Shown one piece after another: positions 1 through 6,977 of a stretch of DNA of 18,442 bases. The stretch is from an uncultured Desulfobacterales bacterium (GTDB lineage Bacteria > Desulfobacterota > Desulfobacteria > Desulfobacterales > G020354645), in NCBI GenBank assembly GCA_947259865.1, contig CAMYNZ010000020.1:1-18442 (forward strand). The letters are read 5' to 3'. Numbering within the stretch: the first letter of the stretch is position 1; each line of letters begins with the position of its first letter. The position numbers were made by a program, and so were the translations under genes. The notes under the pieces are model-generated. The model was not told the origin of the DNA. It searched no databases and saw nothing but the letters and a program-made list of their open reading frames with translations.

Positions 1-42
1 CTCAAAGCTGCCTGGGGAGCTGGCGAGAATTAAACGTTTAAG

Positions 43-165
43 GATCAGAGTTTCAGGGTTCATAGGTTCAGGGTTTGAAGGTTCAGGGTTATGTGGTTCA
101 GAGTTCAGGGTTCAGAGTTTCACGTCTAAGATAACCTTGAACGCAGAACCTTGAACCTTTGAACC
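43..165. repeat. Heptameric GGTTCAG-type array with inverted arm (family A, copy 1)
   Basis: Roughly 43-121 is a degenerate run of 7-base units of the type GGTTCAG / GGTTTGA / AGTTCAG on the plus strand. After a short spacer, 133-165 carries the same word in reverse complement (CCTTGAAC, CCTTTGAACC). The whole forms an imperfect inverted structure ending just before the ribosome binding site of the ABC ATPase gene. A second copy lies at 1846-2054, so the two flank the ABC-HAD gene pair. Function unknown. The left 42 bases show no recognisable feature. Confidence 0.8.
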
Positions 166-187
166 ATCGTTTAAGGAGACAGTTTCA

Positions 188-1270
188 ATGGCATTTATAG
201 AGATCCAAAATCTGTTCAAGCGCTTTAAAGACGTCGTGGCCATTAATCGTATACAGCTTGAAATAAACAAGGGTGAAATGCTGACCCTGCTGGGTCCCAG
301 CGGATGCGGCAAAACCACCACCTTGCGCTGTATTGCCGGATTGGAGAAACCGGAAGAGGGGGATATCATTATTGACGGCCAGCCGATGCTTTCGCAAGGA
401 TTTGTCCCACCGTCAAAAAGGGGGATCGGCATGGTGTTCCAAAACTATGCCGTATGGCCGCACATGAAGGTCTTCAGTAATATCGTTTATGGCTTGAAAC
501 TTCAGAAGATACCTAAACCAACGATCCGAGAACGGGCCGGACAGGTATTGGAACTCGTGGGTTTGGCCGGTCTGGAGGACAGATACCCGGCGCAATTGAG
601 CGGCGGCCAGCAGCAAAGGGTGGCACTTGCGCGGGCGCTGGTGACCAATCCTAAAGTATTGCTGTTGGACGAACCCCTGAGCAACTTGGATGCCAAACTC
701 AGAGAAGAATTGAGATTTGAAATCAAGAGCCTGGTCAGACGCATGGGTATTACAGCGGTTTACGTCACCCACGATCAGGCCGAGGCCATGGTTATCTCTG
801 ATCGAATCGCCGTCATGGATTCGGGCAACGTAGTGCAAATTGGCAATGCGCAAGAGATCTATAAAAAACCTGCCAATCGCTTTGTGGCTGATTTCATCGG
901 CACCATGAATTTTATGTCGGGAGAAGTCGTCCAGGTTTTGGAGGGCCAGAATGCGGTATCAGTTCGTACCGAATTCAGCGAGAAGATGGTGTGCAGGATG
1001 CCAGACAGCATGGCCGCAACACCCGGTACCAAAATTTATGCTTCGATAAGACCTGAGGATGTGGAAGTGTTTACGGATCCGCCCCAGGCCGCGGAGAATG
1101 TGTTCAAGGGTAACATCGTTCACAAAGCTTACCTGGGCAACTTTTTATTCTTTTTTGTCAGCGTAAAAGACACCATGATCAGGGTGCAGGTTGCCCATCA
1201 CCTGCCGCAAGAAGAGGGACAGGAACTCTACCTGTTTCTCGATCCGCAAAAATGTGTGATCCTATCATAA
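188..1270 (+). CDS. ABC transporter ATP-binding protein, MalK/PotA/FbpC type
   Basis: This is the ATPase subunit of an importer that would energise uptake of a sugar, polyamine or metal through a membrane permease pair. The 360-residue protein has a full nucleotide-binding domain: Walker A GPSGCGKT at 36-43, Q-loop Q85, signature LSGGQ at 137-141, Walker B VLLLDE at 157-162, D-loop SNLD at 165-168 and switch H195. Residues about 240-355 form the C-terminal TOBE-like extension typical of MalK, UgpC, PotA and FbpC. The start is an ATG with AAGGAG at 173-178, nine bases upstream. It overlaps the next gene by 19 bases, so the two are probably co-translated. No permease or binding protein is in the window; these would have to lie to the left. 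Substrate cannot be assigned. The YAVWPH stretch after the Q-loop recalls iron- or polyamine-type relatives, while the HAD neighbour hints at a sugar. Confidence 0.9.
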   Translation: MAFIEIQNLFKRFKDVVAINRIQLEINKGEMLTLLGPSGCGKTTTLRCIAGLEKPEEGDIIIDGQPMLSQGFVPPSKRGIGMVFQNYAVWPHMKVFSNIVYGLKLQKIPKPTIRERAGQVLELVGLAGLEDRYPAQLSGGQQQRVALARALVTNPKVLLLDEPLSNLDAKLREELRFEIKSLVRRMGITAVYVTHDQAEAMVISDRIAVMDSGNVVQIGNAQEIYKKPANRFVADFIGTMNFMSGEVVQVLEGQNAVSVRTEFSEKMVCRMPDSMAATPGTKIYASIRPEDVEVFTDPPQAAENVFKGNIVHKAYLGNFLFFFVSVKDTMIRVQVAHHLPQEEGQELYLFLDPQKCVILS

Positions 1271-1839
1271 TTTCACCTAATACCAAGGGACTTATATTCG
1301 ACTGTGACGGCACACTGGCAGACACCATGCCCCTGCACATGGAAGCCTGGTGCCAAACCTTTGCGGATTACGGCGAAGAATGCCCTTACGAATTTATAAA
1401 CCGTCTAAAAGGGACCCCGGCCGAAACAATGGTTGAAAAGTTTAATCAAAAGTATGGCCGCAAAATAAATCCAATAAAATTCGCCCAAGACAAAAATAGA
1501 CGCTCCCGCAAAAAGTTGAGACAGGCCAAGCCGATAGATCCGGTTATAAAAATCGTAAGGAATTATCGCGGGAAGTTGCCCATGGCGGTGGCGTCCGGCG
1601 GCACGCGCCGCAACGTGCTTTTGACCCTGGAGGTAATCGGTCTGAAAGATTACTTTGTTGCCGTTATTACATCCGATGATAAACTCAAAGCCAAACCGGC
1701 ACCTGACATTTTTATTGAAGCCGCCAGGCGAATGAAAGTAGAACCTACCTTGTGCCAGGTTTTCGAGGATGGGGATGTCGGGCTGCAGGCAGCACGTGAG
1801 GCGGGAATGATGGCTACGGATGTGCGGCCGTATATATAA
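1252..1839 (+). CDS. HAD superfamily phosphatase, beta-phosphoglucomutase/YqaB-like
   Basis: This predicted cytoplasmic haloacid-dehalogenase-fold enzyme probably acts on a small sugar phosphate. Its 195 residues contain motif I DCDGTLAD at 17-24 (nucleophile D17, acid D19), a helical cap at about 25-95, motif II S115 in VASGG, motif III K148 in KAKPAPD, and motif IV FEDGDVGLQAA at 171-181. The spacing FED-x-D-x-GLQAA recalls E. coli YqaB (fructose-1-phosphatase) more than classical beta-phosphoglucomutase. No long insertion is present. The ATG start lies inside the 3' end of the ABC ATPase gene, 19 bases before its stop, consistent with translational coupling. Mutase versus phosphatase activity cannot be decided from sequence alone; the substrate is unknown. 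Confidence 0.85.
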   Translation: MCDPIIISPNTKGLIFDCDGTLADTMPLHMEAWCQTFADYGEECPYEFINRLKGTPAETMVEKFNQKYGRKINPIKFAQDKNRRSRKKLRQAKPIDPVIKIVRNYRGKLPMAVASGGTRRNVLLTLEVIGLKDYFVAVITSDDKLKAKPAPDIFIEAARRMKVEPTLCQVFEDGDVGLQAAREAGMMATDVRPYI

Positions 1840-1845
1840 AAACTG

Positions 1846-2054
1846 GGTTCAGGGTTCAAAGGTTCAGGCTTCAGGGTTCAAGGTTCAAGGTTGAACGATG
1901 CCAAGCTGCCAACCTGCAGGGAACAATATAGTATCCGGCGACGCTTTGTCGCTTCACCCATTGGGTGATTGTGGCGGTTGGCCAGAAGCAGACAGCAAAG
2001 AATTGGGGCTTAATGCCTTCATAACCCTGAACGTTGAACGGGGAACCCGGAACC
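1846..2054. repeat. Heptameric GGTTCAG/GGTTCAA array with inverted arm (family A, copy 2)
   Basis: The units at 1846-1852, 1853-1859, 1861-1867, 1868-1874, 1875-1881, 1882-1888 and 1889-1895 are near-perfect heptamers of GGTTCAG, GGTTCAA, GCTTCAG or GGTTGAA, with one extra A at 1860. After about 125 bases of unrelated DNA containing small hairpins, 2023-2054 has the reverse-complement type (CCCTGAAC, TTGAAC, GGAACCCGGAACC). The design matches copy 1 at 43-165. The array starts seven bases after the HAD stop codon. The rest of 1840-2135 has no gene I can support. Confidence 0.85.
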
Positions 2055-2135
2055 GCTCAATTTTAGGTAGAACTTAGCACCGCTTCAGTGGCTGCGGTCT
2101 TCCCTATTGCCAAATCATGGATAACACTGCTATGT

Positions 2136-2927
2136 TTATTGAGCCAGAAGTATATCCACCATCTCCGCAAATCCGTACCCGCCTTCTTTTTGGGTGACCC
2201 AGGCCGGTTTGGCATCCAATCTTTTCGCAAAGCGCAAAATGTTGGCTACGCCGACGGAATTCGGAAAATACTTAAACATGGGGACGTCGTTGGGCGAGTC
2301 GCCGATGAAAATGATTCGATAACTGTCTTTTTTCAAATCGACCTCCCAAACTTCCTTAAACAGCCGGGTGGTCATGGTCAGTTTGTCATATTTCCCGAAC
2401 CAGCCGTTGACATGAATGGAGCTGATTTTTGCCTGGGCGCCTGCCCGGGTGAATAAGCCAACGATTTGATCGACTTTTGCCGTGGCCAGCGGTGGCACGT
2501 CTTCACAAAAATCGATAGCCAGATCCGCTTCACGGTAGGCCTGGTCTGCGGAAACGCGGCATTCGGGGATCTTTTCAAGGATTTCCAGCTTTATTTTTTC
2601 AAGTTTGTTGCGATCTTTTTTTCGTTCGGCCTTAGATTTCCAGTAGCGACGATGCATCTTTTTTTGTCGATCATCATAGCGGAAATAAAAGGCGCCGTTT
2701 TCTCCTACGACGGCGTTTACCGGCCACATGCGGGCGATATGATCGCACCATCCGGCAGGTCGGCCGGTAATCGGAATAACGGCAATTTGGGATTTTTGCA
2801 AACGCTCCATGGCTGCAAATACCGCAGCGGGGAGGCGGCCCTTAACGGTGAGGGTGTCGTCAATATCGGCCAGGACATAACGGATTTTTTGGCGGGCCTG
2901 TATCGGAAAGTGTTTAAACGATTCCAT
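2136..2927 (-). CDS. HAD hydrolase, class IIB (Cof / sugar-phosphatase-like)
   Basis: The 263-residue protein is a predicted magnesium-dependent phosphatase of the HAD IIB group, which includes Cof-type, sucrose-phosphate and mannosyl-3-phosphoglycerate phosphatases. Visible motifs are DIDDTL at 21-26 (nucleophile D21, acid D23), T54 in PITGRP (motif II), VVGENGA at 73-79 (typical of IIB proteins), K182 after GKYD (motif III) and GDSPND at 209-214 (motif IV, D210 and D214). The cap between about 85 and 175 is rich in Lys and Arg near its start. It is transcribed alone toward 2136, opposite to the ABC-HAD pair. A weak purine-rich stretch precedes the ATG; no strong ribosome site is seen. The substrate is unknown. 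Confidence 0.85.
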   Translation of the reverse strand: MESFKHFPIQARQKIRYVLADIDDTLTVKGRLPAAVFAAMERLQKSQIAVIPITGRPAGWCDHIARMWPVNAVVGENGAFYFRYDDRQKKMHRRYWKSKAERKKDRNKLEKIKLEILEKIPECRVSADQAYREADLAIDFCEDVPPLATAKVDQIVGLFTRAGAQAKISSIHVNGWFGKYDKLTMTTRLFKEVWEVDLKKDSYRIIFIGDSPNDVPMFKYFPNSVGVANILRFAKRLDAKPAWVTQKEGGYGFAEMVDILLAQ

Positions 2928-2993
2928 CGTTAAAATATTAACTTTTCCCTTTAAGATTTAGATCCTTAATTCAGGGGTCGGGGTATTTTTTTT

Positions 2994-3028
2994 ATCCAGC
3001 ATCCAGCATCAAGTATCCAGTATCTGCA
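2994..3028. repeat. Tandem heptamer ATCCAGC, five units
   Basis: Five contiguous 7-base units run ATCCAGC, ATCCAGC, ATCAAGT, ATCCAGT and ATCTGCA with exact period 7. The word is unrelated to the GGTTCAG heptamers but has the same unit length. It lies in the 648-base gap between dnaK and the class IIB HAD gene. Confidence 0.75.
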
Positions 3029-3124
3029 GATTCAGACATAAACGTTCGTTTTCAAAATTGTGTCTTCTTTGGTGACGGTTTTCAGGCAATAATTCCAGAA
3101 GTGGTTTCTTGCTTTACAAACCGG

Positions 3125-3231
3125 GTGCTTCGTGCCCTGTTGCAAGTGCACCGATTAAAGCACTGATGTGCTTTTGCTTTTTCGGCCTCTGGCCGAAAAC
3201 TCAAGCCACCCGTTATACGGGTGGTCGTTGA
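3125..3231 (-). repeat. Three-hairpin dispersed repeat (family B, copy 1)
   Basis: Read on the minus strand this begins GTCAACGACC. It contains a hairpin CCACCCGT/ACGGGTGG (3206-3224), a second hairpin built on GGCC arms flanked by TTTTC and GAAAA (about 3178-3198), and a third AAAGCAC-TGAT-GTGCTTT (3157-3174). It then continues into CGGTGCACTTGCAAC. A clearly related copy lies on the plus strand at 6704-6808 with the same order of elements. Function unknown; it could be a mobile palindromic intergenic element. Confidence 0.75.
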
Positions 3232-3237
3232 CTGCAA

Positions 3238-3469
3238 AACCTTAGATAAGGTTCAAGGGCAAGGCGCAGCTTTAGGTCCGCCGGTTTGCCAGTTAAGCCG
3301 GTTGAGCCCGTAAAAAATGGAATCTGTCCGATTTTTAACCGGCTAACGGGCCAACGGGCTCAACGGGCTAACCTATATCCTGTGCAAGCATGTTGAGGAG
3401 GCCTGCAACACAGCCATTGGGCCTTAGCCCACCTGAGGCGGATAAAATGGGGTTTTGAAACCGCTTCTA
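3238..3469 (-). repeat. Long composite repeat (family C, copy 1)
   Basis: Read on the minus strand, the element starts with TAGAAGCGGTTTCAAAACCC and a GC-rich left module. It then has a tandem run of about 9-base GCCCGTT units (GAGCCCGTT, GGCCCGTT, AGCCGGTT), an AT-rich spacer, and the inverted arm (ACGGGCTCAACCGGCTTAAC...). It ends in GCGCCTTG, with AACCTTA-GA-TAAGGTT, a perfect 7-base inverted repeat, at 3238-3253. It matches the plus-strand copy at 18235-18442 over nearly all its length and both halves of the split copy at 12367-12687. It directly abuts family B copy 1. Confidence 0.85.
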
Positions 3470-3514
3470 TGGTTGAATAAGCTTTCCCCGGGGTTTCTGT
3501 CAAGAAAAGCCCTG

Positions 3515-3555
3515 AAAAAAAAATCCCGCAGGCCATAGAGACCGCGGGATTTTTA
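3515..3555 (-). terminator. Rho-independent terminator of grpE-dnaK
   Basis: On the minus strand the stem AAAAATCCCGC / GCGGGATTTTT encloses a loop extended by GGTC/GGCC pairing and is followed by a run of nine T. It lies about 20 bases beyond the dnaK stop codon and is the clearest factor-independent terminator in the window. Confidence 0.9.
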
Positions 3556-3575
3556 TAGAGGGCTTTGTTGGCAAA

Positions 3576-5501
3576 TTATTTTTTGTCGTCTTTTACTTCC
3601 TCAAAGTCGGCATCGACCACGTCTTCATCAGCAGAAGCGGAAGCATCCGCCTGAGCCGCTTCCGGTCCCGCGCCTGGTTGCTGCTGACCGGCACCGGCGG
3701 CCTGCTGATACATGGCCTCGGCCAGTTTGTGGGAAGTTTGGGTGAGTTCATCACTGAGCCGCTTGATCTCTTCTGTATTTTCACCTTCCATCGCTTTTCT
3801 GAGTGCGGCAGTGGCCTCCTCAACTTTAGTCTTGGTAGTGCTGTCGACCTTGTCACCCAGATCCTTGATGGACTTTTCGGTTGAATAGATCAGCGCATCT
3901 GCAGAATTCCGGGCCTCAACCAGCTCTTTTTTCTTTTTGTCATCTTCGGCATGAAGTTCGGCATCTTTAACCAGTTTTTCGATTTCTTCATCGGATAAAC
4001 CGGATGAAGCCGTGATTTGAATGGACTGTTCTTTACCGGTGGCTTGGTCCTTGGCTGAGACGTTAACGATTCCGTTGGCATCAATGTCAAAAGTTACCTC
4101 GATTTGGGGTACGCCCCGGGGAGCAGGTGGAATACCGACCAGTTCGAATCTGCCAAGGGTTTTATTGCTGGCAGCCATTTCACGTTCGCCCTGCAGTACA
4201 TGTATCGAGACGGCCGGCTGGCTATCGGCTGCAGTTGAAAAAATTTGGCTCTTGCGGGTCGGAATAGTGGTGTTTTTATCGATCAGCCTTGTCATGACAC
4301 CACCCAAGGTCTCGATCCCCAAAGAAAGAGGTGTAACATCCAGCAGGAGGACATCTTTGACATCTCCCTTGAGGACCCCGCCCTGAATGGCGGCACCCAG
4401 CGCCACCACTTCATCCGGGTTAACCCCTTTGTGGGGTTCTTTTTTGAATATTTTTTTTACGCGTTCCTGTACGGCCGGCATACGTGTCATCCCGCCCACC
4501 AAAATAACCTCATCAATGACATCGGGCGAAAGGTTTGCATCTTTCAGAGCGGTCCGGCAGGGATTCTCAAGCTTGTCCAGCAGATCGCTGACCAATGCCT
4601 CAAGCTTGGCCCGGGTGATCTTTATATTCAGATGCTTTGGCCCGCTGGCATCGGCGGTTATGAAAGGTAAGTTGACATCGGTTTCCATGGAGGTGGATAG
4701 TTCCATTTTTGCCTTCTCCGATGCTTCTTTAAGCCGCTGTAGGGCCATTTTGTCATTGCGCAAATCGATGCCCTGGTCTTTCTTGAATTCAGCGGCCAGA
4801 TGGTCAATCAGCCGCAAATCAAAATCTTCTCCACCAAGGTGTGTATCGCCATTTGTGGCTTTGACCTCAAAGACCCCTTCACCGATCTCCAATATGGAGA
4901 TATCAAATGTACCGCCACCCAAATCAAATACTGCGATCTTCTCTTCGCTTTTTTTGTCCAGACCATAGGCCAGCGATGCTGCGGTGGGTTCGTTGATAAT
5001 ACGTTGAACATTGAGACCGGCGATTTTACCGGCATCTTTGGTGGCCTGCCGCTGGCTGTCATTGAAGTAGGCAGGCACCGTAATGACGGCATCTGTGACC
5101 TTTTCTCCCAGATATTCTTCAGCGGTTTTTTTGATATTTGCCAGGATATGGGACGAAACTTCGGCCGGGCTGTATTGCTTGCCGCGTAGATTAATGCGCA
5201 GATCGCCGTTGGGGGCCTTTTCGATCTTGTAAGGAAGTATTTTGATGTCATGCTGGACCTCAGCGGAGTCAAATTTGCGTCCAATCAATCGTTTGACGCC
5301 GAACACCGTGTTTTCCGGATTCGTAATTGCCTGTCTTTTTGCAATTTGGCCTACCAAAATCTCGCCACTTTCTGAAACAGCCAGAATCGAGGGGGTCGTC
5401 CGCCCCCCCTCGGGGTTGGTGATAACCTTTGACTCGCTCCCCTCCATGATCGCCACGCATGAGTTCGTGGTGCCGAGATCTATTCCGATTATTTTACTCA
5501 T
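3576..5501 (-). CDS. dnaK: Chaperone protein DnaK (Hsp70)
   Basis: This is the ATP-dependent cytoplasmic Hsp70 that binds exposed hydrophobic segments and works with a J-protein and GrpE. The protein has 641 residues, the usual length. The ATPase domain shows IDLGTTNS at 7-14, the phosphate-binding DLGGGT at 193-198 and [10 protein letters not shown] at 333-342. The interdomain linker is VLLLDVTPL at 384-392. The substrate-binding beta domain and helical lid follow, with a Gln/Gly/Ala-rich tail ending in an acidic EEVKDDKK like the classical EEVD/EEVKK ends. The ATG has a strong AAGGAGG site (5509-5515) just upstream. It lies 58 bases after grpE on the same strand, so it is probably in one operon. 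No dnaJ follows; a terminator comes at once. Confidence 0.98.
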   Translation of the reverse strand: MSKIIGIDLGTTNSCVAIMEGSESKVITNPEGGRTTPSILAVSESGEILVGQIAKRQAITNPENTVFGVKRLIGRKFDSAEVQHDIKILPYKIEKAPNGDLRINLRGKQYSPAEVSSHILANIKKTAEEYLGEKVTDAVITVPAYFNDSQRQATKDAGKIAGLNVQRIINEPTAASLAYGLDKKSEEKIAVFDLGGGTFDISILEIGEGVFEVKATNGDTHLGGEDFDLRLIDHLAAEFKKDQGIDLRNDKMALQRLKEASEKAKMELSTSMETDVNLPFITADASGPKHLNIKITRAKLEALVSDLLDKLENPCRTALKDANLSPDVIDEVILVGGMTRMPAVQERVKKIFKKEPHKGVNPDEVVALGAAIQGGVLKGDVKDVLLLDVTPLSLGIETLGGVMTRLIDKNTTIPTRKSQIFSTAADSQPAVSIHVLQGEREMAASNKTLGRFELVGIPPAPRGVPQIEVTFDIDANGIVNVSAKDQATGKEQSIQITASSGLSDEEIEKLVKDAELHAEDDKKKKELVEARNSADALIYSTEKSIKDLGDKVDSTTKTKVEEATAALRKAMEGENTEEIKRLSDELTQTSHKLAEAMYQQAAGAGQQQPGAGPEAAQADASASADEDVVDADFEEVKDDKK

Positions 5502-5559
5502 TTCTTTTCCTCCTTACAAATTTATGTATTCTCAAATGTTAATTTTGTGATCGTCAATC

Positions 5560-6216
5560 CTACGCATTGGCATCCTTCTCTTTGTCGTCATCTGATTTTT
5601 TGGGCGCGGCGACGACAACCATGGAGGGCCTGAGAAGTCTGTCATGTATCAGGTATCCTTTCTGCATTTCATTGGTAATTGCATTTTCAGGATGCTTATC
5701 GGTTTCCTCTCGCATGACGGCTTCGTGATATCTCGGATCGAAAGTCTTTCCTAAGGCTTTAATCGGTATGACATTGTATTTCTCAAAAATTTTCAGGATC
5801 TCTTTCAAAGTCAGATCGACACCATCGAGCAAGGAGTGATCGACCTTTTTATTTTTTCTGGCGGATTTGATCGCCAGTTCTAAATTGTCTACAATCGGAA
5901 GAAGCTCCTTAACCAGGCTTTGGTTTGCAAATTTGCGAAAGTCGTCCATCTCCCGGGCCGATCGTTTCCGGTAGTTTTCGAATTCGGCTGAAACTCTTAA
6001 ATATCGGTCATAAGACTGTTTGGCCGCTTCTTCTGTCTCTTTAACCTTTTCTTCCAATTCTTTCATGGGATCAACTGCCGCGATCTCTTTGTCCTTTTTA
6101 GAATCGTTTTCTGCGGCCTTTTCAGGGTCCGCCCTGACCGCTTCTGCCGGTTTTTTTTCATTGCTGTCGATTTCACTTGATTTAGATTCAATTTTAATTT
6201 TCTTTTTAGCAGACAT
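5560..6216 (-). CDS. grpE: Nucleotide exchange factor GrpE
   Basis: This is the dimeric cytoplasmic co-chaperone that releases ADP from DnaK. The 218-residue protein has a highly charged, probably disordered N-terminus (1-50), a long helix containing YLRVSAEFENYRKR at about 72-85, the region ELLPIVDNLELAI at 104-116, and the beta domain with the family signature GYLIHDRLLRPSMV at 187-200. All expected blocks are present. The N-terminal extension is longer than in E. coli (about 197 residues). An AGGAG lies about 13 bases before the ATG, a rather long spacing. It is followed by dnaK. No hrcA precedes it; the upstream neighbour is the SRP RNA gene on the same strand. Confidence 0.96.
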   Translation of the reverse strand: MSAKKKIKIESKSSEIDSNEKKPAEAVRADPEKAAENDSKKDKEIAAVDPMKELEEKVKETEEAAKQSYDRYLRVSAEFENYRKRSAREMDDFRKFANQSLVKELLPIVDNLELAIKSARKNKKVDHSLLDGVDLTLKEILKIFEKYNVIPIKALGKTFDPRYHEAVMREETDKHPENAITNEMQKGYLIHDRLLRPSMVVVAAPKKSDDDKEKDANA

Positions 6217-6287
6217 CAGCTGATGTATTCTCCTGATATTATTTGAAAATTAATCAAAAAAAGTGACCTCCGACAATCGTTGTTACA

Positions 6288-6315
6288 AAAATAATACTAG
6301 ATGGTTCAATGTCAA
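6288..6315 (-). promoter_or_regulatory. Candidate sigma-70-type promoter for grpE-dnaK
   Basis: On the minus strand TTGACA (6315-6310) is followed after 16 bases by TATTTT (6293-6288), about 70 bases upstream of the grpE ATG. The -35 box is perfect and the -10 box fair. I see no CIRCE inverted repeat (TTAGCACTC/GAGTGCTAA) and no good sigma-32 pair in 6217-6405. This stretch otherwise holds only the leader and the DNA downstream of the SRP RNA. Confidence 0.5.
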
Positions 6316-6405
6316 GGCTGGATGGGGTCGCGCTTTGAATAGCAATTTTTGGCGGGATTGAGCAATGGGAAGCCTAAAACGGGGTGCATGATAGGGGCGG
6401 GAAGT

Positions 6406-6660
6406 GGTTGTGCACCCTCTGTTGAGTCAATTGCCGAAAACATAAACCAATCACGTGACCGGGATCGATCCACGACACAAACTGCATCACTTATCGCTGC
6501 TTCCTTCCGGACCTGACGAGGTTCGTGACCGTTTGTTGCGCGGCGGCCGATCAAAATGGTTTAAAATTTACCGGCGCAAGACCCTAAGAGGGAATTCAGC
6601 CCCGCATAAAGCGGATTTCGGGAATAGGGCACCGCTAGCTCCCCGCCTAGCACAACCGAG
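6406..6660 (-). ncRNA. ffs: Signal recognition particle RNA, large bacterial type
   Basis: This is the RNA scaffold of the signal recognition particle, which with Ffh targets nascent membrane proteins. The Ffh-binding domain IV is unmistakable on the minus strand: GTCAGGTCCGGAAGGAAGCA at about 6516-6497, with the GGAA tetraloop and the asymmetric loop. The RNA extends far beyond a 4.5S size. At its 5' end GCTAGGCGGGGAGCTAGCGG and a following GAATTCCCT block align with the Alu domain of Bacillus scRNA as I remember it. Its 5' GGTTGTGC (6657-6650) pairs perfectly with 3' GCACAACC (6413-6406), closing a molecule of about 255 nt. Ends are estimated from this pairing. No clear terminator follows. 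It lies between divergent tilS and grpE, on the grpE strand. Confidence 0.93.
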
Positions 6661-6665
6661 TATCT

Positions 6666-6693
6666 AAAATAAACGATATAATCATTTTTTCAA
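6666..6693 (-). promoter_or_regulatory. Promoter of the SRP RNA gene
   Basis: On the minus strand TTGAAA (6693-6688) and TATTTT (6671-6666) are separated by 16 bases. Transcription would start at about 6660, exactly where the 5' pairing strand of the RNA begins. The agreement between promoter spacing and RNA end supports both calls. Confidence 0.6.
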
Positions 6694-6703
6694 GTAAAAA
6701 AAG

Positions 6704-6808
6704 AATTCAACGACCATCCGCGGAGCGGGCGGATTGAATTTCTCGGCCCAAGCGCAGAAAGGCAAAAGCACGTCAGTGCTTTAGCGGTGCGCTGGCAACC
6801 CGGTGCAA
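6704..6808 (+). repeat. Three-hairpin dispersed repeat (family B, copy 2)
   Basis: It starts with ATTCAACGACC. It has a first hairpin ATCCGC/GCGGAT, a degraded middle hairpin around TTTCTCGGCC, and a third AAGCAC-GTCA-GTGCTT. It ends with GCGGTGCGCTGGCAAC. The order and words match the reverse complement of 3125-3231. The first stem differs in sequence but remains paired in both copies. It sits just upstream of the SRP promoter and in the leader side of tilS. Confidence 0.75.
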
Positions 6809-6898
6809 AGCTGCCGGTTGGTCGGGGATGATATTACAACACCCGCCACAATATACCCTTTTTGCTGTTCATTAAAATACCACATGCAGTGTTTTTTG

Positions 6899-6927
6899 TT
6901 GACTTAGCGGTATTTCTGCCTTAGGTC
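6899..6927 (+). promoter_or_regulatory. Weak candidate promoter for tilS
   Basis: TTGACT at 6899-6904 is followed by a 17-base spacer and TAGGTC at 6922-6927. The -35 box is good and the -10 box poor. It lies about 50 bases before the tilS start and is the only reasonable candidate I see there. Confidence 0.25.
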
Positions 6928-6977
6928 TAGATTAATTTTTTTCGGAAAAAGCACTTGCCATTAAGAGCCAACCACCC

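Noticed and set aside
1..33. Possible C-terminus of an upstream gene (frame 1 reads to TAA at 31-33)
   Set aside because: Only ten codons are visible, and the other plus-strand frames are also short and plausible. Nothing identifies a protein.
43..165. CRISPR-like array
   Set aside because: The units are 7 bases long with no regular unique spacers and no cas genes nearby; they are short tandem repeats.
112..432. 106-residue minus-strand frame
   Set aside because: It runs antisense through the ABC ATPase and the heptamer array, with no family resemblance.
2088..2456. 122-residue plus-strand frame
   Set aside because: It is antisense to the class IIB HAD gene, which has all its motifs on the other strand.
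4021..5189. Several 120-190-residue plus-strand frames
   Set aside because: All are antisense to dnaK and reflect its codon structure.
6217..6405. CIRCE or sigma-32 site upstream of grpE
   Set aside because: I looked for TTAGCACTC/GAGTGCTAA and for a CTTGAAA...CCCCAT pair in the right order and spacing and found neither.
6312..6554. 80-residue minus-strand frame and a 70-residue plus-strand frame at 6455-6667
   Set aside because: Both overlap the SRP RNA and have no protein-like character.
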